From Brooklawnia propionicigenes (lineage in GTDB: Bacteria > Actinomycetota > Actinomycetes > Propionibacteriales > Propionibacteriaceae), in assembly GCF_030297015.1 (NCBI RefSeq), contig NZ_AP028056.1, positions 124,001-188,000 on the forward strand: a DNA stretch of 64,000 nt. Direction: 5' to 3'. The position numbers were made by a program, and so were the translations under genes. The first letter of the stretch is position 1. Each line of letters opens with the position of its first letter. The notes under the pieces were generated by a model. It was not told where the DNA came from, did no database searches, and worked only from the letters and a program-made list of their open reading frames with translations. Positions 25,992-35,023 of this stretch are shown piece after piece.

Positions 25992-28900
25992 TCAACGGAA
26001 GTCCCGCGAATGGTGCGCCACATCGATCGTCAGCGGCTCCAGACGATCGGCCAGCAGATTGACGATTCCTTCCGGTGAACGCTCCAGTTTGCCGCGCACG
26101 ATCAGCGCGGCCGACGATCGGGCCACCCGCCGGTACCGCTTCCACAGGCCCGCTGAGCAGACCACATTGATCAACCCGAACTCGTCCTCCAGATTCACGA
26201 ACGTGATACCCGAGGCAGTCGACGGTCGCTGCCGGTGGGTCACCAGACCTGCCGCGCTCACCCGGCGTCCGGCCTCGAAGGTGCGCAACTCGGCCGATGT
26301 CAGCACCCCGCGCGCGGCCAGGCTTCCGCGAATATGAGCGATGGCATGATCGTCGACCGACACCCCGGTCGACGACAGATCGTCCGCCAACCGCTCCAGC
26401 CCGGTCTGCTCAGCGAACAACGGCGGCTGCAGCGCGACGATGGTCCCCGGCAGCGTCTCGGCTTGATCGAGTGCCGCTGTACCCGCCCGCCACAAGGCCT
26501 GCCGCCGAGTCAACCCGAGGCAATCGAATGCCCCTGCCGTGGCCAGCGCCGACAACTGTGTCTCGGTCACACCGGTGCGACGAACAAGATCCTCCATCGA
26601 GCGATACTGCCCACCCGTCTCGCGTTCAGCGACGATCCGGGCGGCCACATCCTTCCCGATGCCGTGTACCCCGGCCAGCCCCAACCGCACCACAAACCTG
26701 CCATCCCGGCGATGCCTCGCCCCCTCATCAGGTGCAGCCGGATCGAACTCGCCCACCGACGGCTGGTACCGCTCACAGCACGCATCCATGCCGGTCGGCC
26801 CGCCCGATCCCGGGTCCAGCAGCTCCACGCCCGCATCGACGCCCGAATGCTGCAAGTCGGGACGACGCACCTCGACCCCATGCCGGCGGGCGTCTGCCGT
26901 CAACGTCTCAGCTGAATAAAAACCCATCGGCTGAGCCCGCAACAGCCCGGCCAGAAAAGCAGCCGGGTAATGCAATTTGATCCACGAACTCGCGTAAACC
27001 AGCAGCGCAAAGCTCAGCGAATGCGATTCGGCGAAACCGAAATTGGCGAAGGCCTGGATCTGCCGGTAGATGATATCGGCCTTCTCCCCCACCAGCCCAT
27101 TGCGCTCCATTCCCGCATACAGCCGCTCCCGCACCGACTCGATCCGCTCCAGGCCGCGCTTCGAACCCATCGCCCGGCGCAGCAGATCGGCGTCCTCCCC
27201 CGAGCACTCCCCGACCGCCATCGCCATCTGCATCAGCTGCTCCTGAAAAACCGGGACCCCCAACGTGCGAGCCAGCACCGGCTCCAGCTTCGGATGCAGA
27301 TAACTCACCGGCTCGGCCCCGAGCTTGCGGCGGACGAACGGATGCACCGCACCACCTTGGATCGGGCCAGGCCGGATCAGCGCGATCTGGATCGCCAGAT
27401 CGTAGAACTTGCGCGGCTGCAGTCTCGGCAGCAGGCCCATCTGAGCACGGGATTCGACTTGGAAAACCCCGATCGAATCGGCCCGGCACAACATGTCGTA
27501 GACCGCTTTCTCCTCCTTCGGCAAGGTGGCGAGTTCCCACGTCTCGCCGGTGGAAGCCCGGATCAGGTCGAAACAGTGCTGCAGGGCCGCCAGCATGCCC
27601 AACCCCAGCAGATCGAACTTCACCAACCCCATCCAGGCGGCATCGTCCTTATCCCACTGGATCACCGTGCGACCAGGCATCCGGGCATGCTCGATCGGCA
27701 CCACCTCGCCCACCGGGCGCTCGGTCAGCACCATCCCGCCGGAGTGGATACCGAGATGACGCGGTGCCTTCAGCAGTTGATTCGCCAACTCGGCCACCTG
27801 CGGTGGAATGTCATTGCTGCCATCGGCACCGATCGGGCCACCCCAGCGTTCGATATCGCGGGAGAATGCGTCTTGTTGGCCCGGCGAGTAGCCGAGAGCC
27901 TTGGCGATATCGCGCACCGCATTCTTCGGCCGGTACTGAATGACATTGCAGACCTGGGCGGCACGCTCGCGCCCGTATCTTTCGAAAACCCATTGGATGA
28001 TCTCCTCTCGGCGGTCGGAATCAAAATCGACATCGATATCGGGTTCTTCTTCACGCAGCGACGACAAGAACCGTTCGAACGGCAGTCTGTAGAAAATCGC
28101 ATCGACCGCGGTGATGTCGAGCAGGTAGCAGACCGCCGAGTTGGCCGCCGACCCCCGGCCCTGGCATAAAATCCCCCGGCGCCGGGCCTCGGCAACAATG
28201 TCATGGACGATCAGGAAGTAGCCCGGAAAATCCTTGGCCTCGATGACATCCAGCTCATGCTCGATGCGTGAGCGTCCGGACTCGTCGAGATCGGGATACT
28301 TGCGCGGCACCGCCTGCCAGACCAGCCGGCGCAGCCACGACATCGGCGTGTGGCCATCGGGCACCTCTTGTTTGGGTAGCGCCGGTTTTGCCCTCCGCAA
28401 CGGAAACGCCAGGTCGTCGGCCAGCTCGACCGTGCGCTCGACAGCACCCGGGTAACGAGCGAACAGCGCCTGCATCTCAGCCCCCGAACGCAGGAACGCG
28501 GTCCCGGCGGCGGGCAGCCAGCCGTCCAGCTCATCGAGGCTGCGGTTGGCCCGCACCGCAGCCACCGCCTGAGCGAGCAGATGCCGGACGGGGGCGGCAT
28601 AGTGCACATTGCCGGTCGCGATGACCGGCAGCTCGGCCTGCGCGGCGAGCGTGGCGAGCGCGTCATTGTGGGTCGAATCCAGCGGACCGCCGTGATCGGT
28701 CAGCTCGACATAGACCCGATCGCGGCCGAACCGCTCCACCAGATCTGCCAGCTCCCGCGACGCCTCCCGATGGCCGCCGGCGCGCAGTGCCTGACGGATC
28801 GTTCCCTTGCGGCATCCGGTGAGAATCACCCAATCGCCTCCGGCTTGGTCGCTCAGACCATCGAGATCGTAGACCGGCCGGCCCTTCTCCTGCCCAGCCA

Positions 28901-29366
28901 ACTGGGCGGCCGTGAGAGCACCGGCCAGCCGGTGATAGCCCGCCTCGCCACGAGCCAGCACCAGCAGATGAGATCCGACCGGATCGGGGACGCCCTTTTG
29001 AGGCGCCGGCAAGTCCAGCGAAAGCTCCGCTCCGAAAACCGTCTTCACGCTGGTCGCCTCGGCTGCCTCCGCGAACCGGACGATGCCATAGAGCCCGTCG
29101 TGATCGGTCAGCGCCAGCCCGTGCAGACCGAGCCGCTCCGCCTCCTCGACCAGTTCGACAGGACCGGATGCGCCGTCCAGAAATGAGAAGGACGAATGGG
29201 CGTGCAGTTCGGCGTATGGCACGACGTGGGCGGGACGCACAATCGGTGGCGCCTGGTAGGGCGCCCGCTTCCACGAAAAAGGCGCCTCCTGTTCGGCCGG
29301 CGGCTTACGGCCGGTCAGTGTGCCTTCCAGCTGACGCCATGGGATGGGCGGATTGTGGTAGCCCAT
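25992..29366 (-). CDS. dnaE2: Error-prone DNA polymerase III alpha subunit DnaE2
   Basis: 1124-residue C-family polymerase. The N-terminal PHP domain has ELHAHSSFSFLDGASGP and TDHDGLYG. The palm has CQGRGSAANSAVCYLL and the catalytic PDIDVDFDSDRREE. The fingers and clamp region hold GVPVFQEQLMQMA and AESHSLSFALLVY, followed by the helix-hairpin-helix and OB-fold regions. At 1124 residues it has the shorter DnaE2 length, and it lies with imuB and imuA'. DnaE2 carries out SOS-induced mutagenic lesion bypass. AAAGGAGGT precedes the ATG. A QPPLF stretch near residue 955 might contact the clamp. Confidence 0.95.
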   Translation of the reverse strand: MGYHNPPIPWRQLEGTLTGRKPPAEQEAPFSWKRAPYQAPPIVRPAHVVPYAELHAHSSFSFLDGASGPVELVEEAERLGLHGLALTDHDGLYGIVRFAEAAEATSVKTVFGAELSLDLPAPQKGVPDPVGSHLLVLARGEAGYHRLAGALTAAQLAGQEKGRPVYDLDGLSDQAGGDWVILTGCRKGTIRQALRAGGHREASRELADLVERFGRDRVYVELTDHGGPLDSTHNDALATLAAQAELPVIATGNVHYAAPVRHLLAQAVAAVRANRSLDELDGWLPAAGTAFLRSGAEMQALFARYPGAVERTVELADDLAFPLRRAKPALPKQEVPDGHTPMSWLRRLVWQAVPRKYPDLDESGRSRIEHELDVIEAKDFPGYFLIVHDIVAEARRRGILCQGRGSAANSAVCYLLDITAVDAIFYRLPFERFLSSLREEEPDIDVDFDSDRREEIIQWVFERYGRERAAQVCNVIQYRPKNAVRDIAKALGYSPGQQDAFSRDIERWGGPIGADGSNDIPPQVAELANQLLKAPRHLGIHSGGMVLTERPVGEVVPIEHARMPGRTVIQWDKDDAAWMGLVKFDLLGLGMLAALQHCFDLIRASTGETWELATLPKEEKAVYDMLCRADSIGVFQVESRAQMGLLPRLQPRKFYDLAIQIALIRPGPIQGGAVHPFVRRKLGAEPVSYLHPKLEPVLARTLGVPVFQEQLMQMAMAVGECSGEDADLLRRAMGSKRGLERIESVRERLYAGMERNGLVGEKADIIYRQIQAFANFGFAESHSLSFALLVYASSWIKLHYPAAFLAGLLRAQPMGFYSAETLTADARRHGVEVRRPDLQHSGVDAGVELLDPGSGGPTGMDACCERYQPSVGEFDPAAPDEGARHRRDGRFVVRLGLAGVHGIGKDVAARIVAERETGGQYRSMEDLVRRTGVTETQLSALATAGAFDCLGLTRRQALWRAGTAALDQAETLPGTIVALQPPLFAEQTGLERLADDLSSTGVSVDDHAIAHIRGSLAARGVLTSAELRTFEAGRRVSAAGLVTHRQRPSTASGITFVNLEDEFGLINVVCSAGLWKRYRRVARSSAALIVRGKLERSPEGIVNLLADRLEPLTIDVAHHSRDFR

Positions 29367-29387
29367 GGGTGTACCTCCTTTCTGGCC

Positions 29388-30926
29388 TCAGTCGTACCGT
29401 CCCTCAGCCCACCAGCCCTGATCGTCGAGCATCAGCAACCAGGCGCCGCCGGTGACGTCTGCTACCTGGAAACGGCAGCCCTTGGTTGCCTGTGCAGCGT
29501 CCCAGCCCCGTTCGCTGACCGGCCACGGACCAGCCCAGCTGGCCAGCTGCAGGTGAGCGGCTCCCACACTCAGCTGGGCCGGGATACCGGTCAGCAGCAA
29601 CCGGTCATCGACACCGACCCGCACGCCGTCGGCGTCGGTCACCTCGACCCGGCGACGCTGCGGAAAGACGGTGGCCGGCAGCGGATCGGGCAATCGTCCC
29701 GGCCAGGGACGATCAGCTGGGTGACGCAACACCGCCCGGTCACCCCACGGCACCATCAGCTGCCGTTCGGCCAGCCCGCGTCCACCACCGATGGCCGGGG
29801 TGACCACCGCCTCGTGACCCAGCATCGACTGCACCCGGGAGAGCACGTGATGCACCTTCTCGTCGGTGCCGGAGCCGAACAGGCCGGGGGCATGATGGGC
29901 GATCGCATCGGTCGCTACCGGCTCGAGACGTACCCGCACCAGCCCGCTGCCGATCGCGTTACCTGCCGCCGCCTGCAACTGCCAGCGCACCCGATCGACC
30001 ACCGCCGCCGCATCGAAACAGCCCGGATGCAACCAGACCCGCTCGACATGCTCGCCCTGCTCGGCCCGCAGGATGACCCGCAGCTCGGTGCAGACCAACT
30101 GCTGAGCAGCCAGCCCGGCGACGAAATCCTCAGCGGTGGCCTGCACACTGAACGCGACCTGTTCAGCCAATGCCAGCGGCGGATCGAAGTCGATCTGACG
30201 GTCGAACTCGGGCGGCAGCCTGCGTGGAACCACCTCGCGGGGATCTCGTCCGCACGCCAGCGCATGCAACCGGACGCCACGGTCGCCGAAGCGATCGCGG
30301 ACATCGCCGACGCTCATCGCCGCGAAGTCTCCCAAAGTGTGCATCCCCAGCCTGGGCAGCAGCTCGCTCAGCTCCGCATCGCCCAGCCGGTTCACCGGGA
30401 GCGGCGCCAGATAACCGGCCGCAGCACCGGGTGGTACCACCAGAATCGGATCGGCGTGAACAGCCGCCTGTTCGGCGGTGAACAGACCGTCGGCTATTCC
30501 TGCCCGGCTGCCGGCAACACCCAACTCGGAGATCTGGGCGAGGATCGCCTCAGCAGCCGCGGCCTCGCCACCGTAGTAGCGGGCCGGGCCCCTCGTCCGC
30601 ATTGCTACCAGCCCGGGACGCACCACCTGTATTTTCGGCACGATCTGCTCGATCGTGACCACCAGTGGGGTAAACATCTGCTCGTCACGTCGGGGATCGG
30701 CCGGCACCACGGTCAGCTGTGGGCAGCGGGCCTGCGCCTCGCGGCGCCGCTGACCACAACGCACGCCTTCGGCACGCGCGGCCGGCGAGCAGGCGGTGAT
30801 CCGGTTGGCCTCGATCACCGCCACCGGCCCGGTCTGCGGCTGATCTTCGGCCAGCCACCAGGCATTCACCGGCCAATCCGGAAACCAGGCGGCCAGACAC
30901 CTAACCGGCGCAAGAGTGGTAGTCAT
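29388..30926 (-). CDS. imuB: Y-family polymerase-like protein ImuB
   Basis: 512-residue ImuB. The N-terminal Y-family palm (RCLAAWFPDWPVNAWW) lacks the acidic catalytic residues seen in active Y-family polymerases, as expected for ImuB, which acts as a scaffold. A thumb region with LGDAELSELLPRLGMHTLGDF follows. QLMVPWG at residues 389-395 resembles the beta-clamp binding motif QLPLWG of mycobacterial ImuB. ImuB brings DnaE2 and ImuA' to the clamp. Its ATG overlaps the imuA' stop (ATGA), and dnaE2 starts 21 bases after its stop. Confidence 0.93.
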   Translation of the reverse strand: MTTTLAPVRCLAAWFPDWPVNAWWLAEDQPQTGPVAVIEANRITACSPAARAEGVRCGQRRREAQARCPQLTVVPADPRRDEQMFTPLVVTIEQIVPKIQVVRPGLVAMRTRGPARYYGGEAAAAEAILAQISELGVAGSRAGIADGLFTAEQAAVHADPILVVPPGAAAGYLAPLPVNRLGDAELSELLPRLGMHTLGDFAAMSVGDVRDRFGDRGVRLHALACGRDPREVVPRRLPPEFDRQIDFDPPLALAEQVAFSVQATAEDFVAGLAAQQLVCTELRVILRAEQGEHVERVWLHPGCFDAAAVVDRVRWQLQAAAGNAIGSGLVRVRLEPVATDAIAHHAPGLFGSGTDEKVHHVLSRVQSMLGHEAVVTPAIGGGRGLAERQLMVPWGDRAVLRHPADRPWPGRLPDPLPATVFPQRRRVEVTDADGVRVGVDDRLLLTGIPAQLSVGAAHLQLASWAGPWPVSERGWDAAQATKGCRFQVADVTGGAWLLMLDDQGWWAEGRYD

Positions 30927-31627
30927 CAGCCCACCGCCCGCAACGTCGACCGTGGCTGGGTCTGTTCTGCCATCGTCTCGCCGGCATCGGCAGACAGCCG
31001 TCCGGTGCTGTCGGGCAGCATCAGCCGGGCGGTGCGGGAGATGCCGGAATGCCGGTTGGTGGCATTCACCAGCACCTCGCGCGAGTCCAGATAGCCGTGA
31101 CCGGAACCCAGCCCCGACCAGTGCGCCTCGGCGATGCCGAGTTTCGCGGTGACCCGCGGCCAGTCACCGCAGACCAGCAGCACCGACGAGCGCTCTCTCA
31201 GACGGGCAGCCAGCCGCGCGGCATCCGCGTCGCGCACCTGAGCTGGTGGCCGCACGGCCACCAGCGGCAGGGCCTCGGCCAGCGCCGCGACCACCGACAG
31301 CCAGCGCTCCCCCGGCTGCGACACCAGGACGAGTCGCTCCAGCACGACTCCGGCGCTACCGGCCGCTTCGGCTCCCAGCTCCGGGATACCGACCACCCCA
31401 CACCATGAGCCCGCCTGGGAAGGCTCGGCCAGCAACGCCAGCAGCAGGGCCCCGCCGCTGACCGAGTAGGCCGCTCCGGGCTGCAGGCCACCGTCCAGCA
31501 GCCCGGCCAGCGCCGGATGCACCGGTACCAGGTGACGCACCCGCGGCCCGGCATCGGCCTGGCTGCGCAGGCGCTGCAGCAGATCCCCATGCGGGGTCGC
31601 TGTGGCTGCGGCGGTGTTTACTAGCAC
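30926..31627 (-). CDS. imuA': ImuA' (mutasome accessory protein)
   Basis: About 233 residues, a RecA-like fold without a clear Walker A motif, with PVHPALAGLLDGGLQPGAAYSV near the N-terminus and ISRTARLMLPDS near the C-terminus. ImuA' supports DnaE2/ImuB mutagenesis after DNA damage. The reading frame extends to a GTG at 31645, but that codon lies inside the LexA box, so GTG at 31627 is preferred although AGAAGG directly abuts it. The start is therefore uncertain. It is the first gene of an imuA'-imuB-dnaE2 operon. Confidence 0.85.
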   Translation of the reverse strand: MLVNTAAATATPHGDLLQRLRSQADAGPRVRHLVPVHPALAGLLDGGLQPGAAYSVSGGALLLALLAEPSQAGSWCGVVGIPELGAEAAGSAGVVLERLVLVSQPGERWLSVVAALAEALPLVAVRPPAQVRDADAARLAARLRERSSVLLVCGDWPRVTAKLGIAEAHWSGLGSGHGYLDSREVLVNATNRHSGISRTARLMLPDSTGRLSADAGETMAEQTQPRSTLRAVG

Positions 31628-31637
31628 CCTTCTACTA

Positions 31638-31653
31638 TCGAACACCAGTTCGA
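31638..31653. promoter_or_regulatory. LexA box (SOS operator)
   Basis: TCGAACACCAGTTCGA matches the Gram-positive/actinobacterial SOS box TCGAAC-n4-GTTCGA with both six-base arms perfect. It is immediately upstream of imuA'. This is direct evidence that the mutasome operon is under LexA control and is induced by DNA damage. Confidence 0.85.
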
Positions 31654-31692
31654 ATCAGTCAAGAGGCTGGCGGCCCAACTCGAGGTGATGAG

Positions 31693-33879
31693 TTAGCGAG
31701 GACGCACCGAGAACGCGTAATCGGCGGTGCTGGTCGAGGTGACCATCGGCGGATGGATATCGCGCATCTCGAAGATCATCCGGCGCCGGATCAGCCATCC
31801 GATCGCGACCGTTGCGCAGGCCAGGATCCCGGCCAGCACGCCCACACTCCCCCAGTAGACCGCGGGATTCCCACCGGAGATCGCCACGCGGAAGGCATCC
31901 ACCGAATAGCGCATCGGCGAGATCACGGCGAGTCCCTGATAGAACGCGTTCAGCATGGATACCGGGAACGTGCCGCCACAGGCCGGCAGCTGCACGATCA
32001 GCGCAACCAGGAAGACCGCCGTTTGCGGGGAGCCGAGCAGGACGCGCAGCGCATAGGCAAGCGACGTGAAGCACAAGGACGCCACGACCAGCAGCAGCAG
32101 ATACAGCCATGGATGTACCGGATCCAGGCCGAGAAGCACCCACACGCCGAAGCCGAGGATCATCGCCGAGGCCACGGCGACCACCGCCACCGGACCGCAG
32201 CCGAAAAGTGTCGTCCGTAGGAAGGATGCCCGGCCGGTCAATGCCCGCCCGGAGATCGTGCGGATGACCAGGAACATCGAGACCGTGGCCATCCACAGTG
32301 CGATGGAGAAGAACATCGGGGCCAGACCACGCCCGTAGTACTTCGCGTCGTGGTACACGACCTGTTCGATATCGACCGGCGAAGCCATCACCGAGGACAG
32401 CGTCTCCTGTTGGTTCTCACTCAGCGAGGGAATCTGGCTCACCCCGGCGCTGAGGCCCTCGGCCAATTCGTGGGCTCCGCTGGACAGTTGCGGCATCGCC
32501 GTGTTCAGCTGACCGAGCGCATTGGTGAGTTGCACCACGCCGCTGATCAGCTTCGGAGCCTGCGCCATGACATCGCTCGCCGTGGCGCGCAGGGCCGAGA
32601 CCCCGGCGTAGAGCTGGGCCGTGGCACCATCGGCCTGAGTCATACCTGTCTCGATCTTGGAGACGCCGGTCTGAAGCTGGGCCGTCGCATTGTTCAAGGT
32701 GTCGGAAGCCGACTGAGCAGCGTTCGCGGCGGCTTGGAGCAACGTCGGATCGAGATTTGCCTTCAGGCCGGCGATCAACGTCGCCTGTGCGGTCGCCTTC
32801 GAATGGATCTCGGCATGCAGAATCGTCGCACTCGCAAGTTGTGAAACCAAGTCCTGATAGTTCGGGTCGGTCGCCAATTCGGGATGGCTGACCAGCAATC
32901 TCTGCGCCGCCACCGTGGCACCGGAAAGATCGCCGCTCAGTTCGGTGACCAGCCCACCATTCTCGCCGGCCACCAAAGCGGCATTGATATCTCCCAGTTC
33001 TACGGCATCGCCTTGCATATTTGGCAGCTGATTCTGAAAGAAGTCGTTGATCGGCGCCAGCGAACTTTCCACATTGGATGCGCCGTTGATCACGGTATTA
33101 CTGACTCCGGCCAGATCGCCGGCGCCATCGCGCATGGTGCCGACCGCCCCGGCCATCGTCTGCATGCTGGCATCGACATCATCGAGTCCCGAATTCAAGG
33201 CGTCCAATTGAGCCTGCATTCCGGACGTATCGATGCTTGTCACGGCATCATTGAGCTGACTCACCCCGGTGGCTGCCTGGGCCAGTCCGCTGTCGAGCTG
33301 GGCAGCTCCGGTCGATGCCGTCGTCAGTTGCTCCCGGATCTGCTCGATGCTCACGAACAACGCCTTGAAATAGGCCTCCGAAACGGTCGAGTCGAGAGTC
33401 CTGGACAAGGCATCGTCCGCCTTGCTGGTGAGCGTGCCGATGATGAAGCCATTCGCGTCATCGCGATAAAGCGTCAGGCTGGCTCGAACCGCGTCGTAGG
33501 ATCCGGCACTCACCAGATTGGACGAGAAGTCCTCCGGAACCTCGATGATCATGTAATAATCACCGTCGGACAGACCTTGTTGTGCTTTCGCGTCGTCGCC
33601 CCCGAGAAACTGCCAGTCGAATGTCGGCTCTTCGCGGAGACCATCTTCGAACATCTGGCCGGCGGCGATGGTACGGCCCTGGAATTCGACCGGCTTGTCA
33701 TGATTGACGACCGCCACCTGGACTTCATCGATGTTCGCGTACAGGTTCCAGTTGGCGTGCAGGTAGATGCATCCGTACAGAAAAGGGATGAGCAGGACGA
33801 AGATGAGCGCGAGTCTCGACTTGCCCTTGAAGCGGCGGAATTCGTACTGGAGCAGGCGCGATGCCGGTTGGACGCTCAT
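31693..33879 (-). CDS. YhgE/Pip-type ABC-2 membrane exporter
   Basis: 728-residue membrane protein. One N-terminal helix (about residues 25-45, LALIFVLLIPFLYGCIYLHA) is followed by a roughly 450-residue extracytoplasmic part rich in helical repeats (TGAAQLDSGLAQAATGVSQL and similar), then about five to six C-terminal transmembrane helices. This is the YhgE/Pip architecture of phage-infection proteins and ESX-like exporters. The extracellular helices look like coiled coils with Gln/Ala/Leu heptads. Start ATG at 33879 is preferred (AGGTGAG upstream); a GTG lies at 33891. It starts one base after the ABC ATPase stop, so the two form one transporter. Confidence 0.86.
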   Translation of the reverse strand: MSVQPASRLLQYEFRRFKGKSRLALIFVLLIPFLYGCIYLHANWNLYANIDEVQVAVVNHDKPVEFQGRTIAAGQMFEDGLREEPTFDWQFLGGDDAKAQQGLSDGDYYMIIEVPEDFSSNLVSAGSYDAVRASLTLYRDDANGFIIGTLTSKADDALSRTLDSTVSEAYFKALFVSIEQIREQLTTASTGAAQLDSGLAQAATGVSQLNDAVTSIDTSGMQAQLDALNSGLDDVDASMQTMAGAVGTMRDGAGDLAGVSNTVINGASNVESSLAPINDFFQNQLPNMQGDAVELGDINAALVAGENGGLVTELSGDLSGATVAAQRLLVSHPELATDPNYQDLVSQLASATILHAEIHSKATAQATLIAGLKANLDPTLLQAAANAAQSASDTLNNATAQLQTGVSKIETGMTQADGATAQLYAGVSALRATASDVMAQAPKLISGVVQLTNALGQLNTAMPQLSSGAHELAEGLSAGVSQIPSLSENQQETLSSVMASPVDIEQVVYHDAKYYGRGLAPMFFSIALWMATVSMFLVIRTISGRALTGRASFLRTTLFGCGPVAVVAVASAMILGFGVWVLLGLDPVHPWLYLLLLVVASLCFTSLAYALRVLLGSPQTAVFLVALIVQLPACGGTFPVSMLNAFYQGLAVISPMRYSVDAFRVAISGGNPAVYWGSVGVLAGILACATVAIGWLIRRRMIFEMRDIHPPMVTSTSTADYAFSVRPR

Positions 33880-33880
33880 T

Positions 33881-34726
33881 TCAGTTCTCACCTGTTCTTG
33901 TGACGATGACGGTGCCGGTGTCGGTGTCCAGCAATGGATCTGCCGATATCACCGGATCGGTATCCACGACGGTCATCTCGGCCGGTTCATGGTCGGTATA
34001 GGCATGCACATAAGAACGCCGGCGCGAGGCGAGCCGCACGCGCAGCACACCCTTCGGGACGGTATCGCCATTGATGGCCGTACAGACTATTGCGGCCCCG
34101 TTGAATTGGGCGAGTTTGATGAGGTACTGATACATGGCGACCTGGTCGGCATGCGGAACTGCGGCGTCCACGTCGTCGACGACGATCACACGTGCCGGAC
34201 GCAGCGCCACAAGCGCCGTTGCGCCGACAATCCTGGTGACCGGATCCAACTGCTCGATCTCTGCGCCGCGTTCGATGCGGAAACCGAGTATCTCCTCCAT
34301 CTGGGCGGCGCGGCGTTCGGCCTCGGCCAAGGAAATGCCGTCAAGGTAGGCGCGCTCAGAAATGGATTCGGTCACAGTGAGGCGATCTTCGGGCAGTACA
34401 TAGTTTCCGAGCCGGGCTACAGCAGTGTTCTGTATCGCCTCGTAGGGTCTGGCCAGCGCATCGATGCCGCAGATCGTGAGGTCTCCGGTCGCGCCGCGGA
34501 ATCGTCCGGAAAGAGTCAGCAGGAATGCCGACTTCCCGGAACCTTCATCACCTGTCACGATGCACAACTCGCCGGGATACAGGTCGAGATCGACCGGGCC
34601 GAAGACTGTTCCTTCCGGTCCCGACGCCATCAGGCTACGGGCGGAAAGGACCGGTTCCCCGTCAGGAATAGCCGGAACTCGGACCTTGCCGGAATTATCG
34701 ACAGAACCGCCTAAATGCCAGCGCAT
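33881..34726 (-). CDS. ABC transporter ATPase with degenerate signature motif
   Basis: 281-residue ATPase partner of the YhgE/Pip protein. Walker A is GDEGSGKSAF and Walker B is ARVIVVDDVD. The position of the LSGGQ signature reads EQLDPVTRIV, which is strongly divergent, and the residue after Walker B is Asp rather than the usual Glu. It may bind ATP with slow or no hydrolysis (inference). The C-terminal 60 residues are Asp/Thr-rich. ATG at 34726 has GGAG a little upstream. Paired exporter, substrate unknown. Confidence 0.8.
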   Translation of the reverse strand: MRWHLGGSVDNSGKVRVPAIPDGEPVLSARSLMASGPEGTVFGPVDLDLYPGELCIVTGDEGSGKSAFLLTLSGRFRGATGDLTICGIDALARPYEAIQNTAVARLGNYVLPEDRLTVTESISERAYLDGISLAEAERRAAQMEEILGFRIERGAEIEQLDPVTRIVGATALVALRPARVIVVDDVDAAVPHADQVAMYQYLIKLAQFNGAAIVCTAINGDTVPKGVLRVRLASRRRSYVHAYTDHEPAEMTVVDTDPVISADPLLDTDTGTVIVTRTGEN

Positions 34727-35023
34727 TGTGCATCATCTCCTCGCCGGATCCCCAACAGCCAGACCTAAGCCTAACGCGCGCAGCACGCCGCACCTCGACG
34801 ACTCCGCCGAGAGGTGGTGACCCGGGCGGCGCCGGCCGCCTCCCCGACCCGGACGCCGGTCCGCCGTACCGGGAAGCGACCACCGCAGAGCTCGAGAGAC
34901 CCCCGGGGCGCCTCGACTGATCGCCGAGATCTGCGTCGATAACCCGGCTCGGCAATCCAGACAATTACCTTCTCAATCTCCGCGGAATCAACTACCCTCG
35001 GAGGTGCCCGTGGGAGGGAAACA
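34727..35023. other. Intergenic region between divergent genes, no gene recognised
   Basis: About 297 bases between the ABC ATPase gene (minus) and the PocR-domain gene (plus). It holds no convincing coding region. A weak iron-box-like sequence, CTAAGCCTAAC, occurs at 34765-34775 but matches only about 10 of 19 consensus positions. It should contain both divergent promoters; I could not define them. Confidence 0.5.

Noticed and set aside
34765-34775. Iron-box-like CTAAGCCTAAC upstream of the PocR-domain gene
   Set aside because: Only about 10 of 19 consensus positions match, and neither neighbour has an iron role.
34726-34920. Short open frame (64 codons) in the ATPase/PocR intergenic region
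   Set aside because: No ribosome binding site, Arg/Pro-rich composition and no family likeness.
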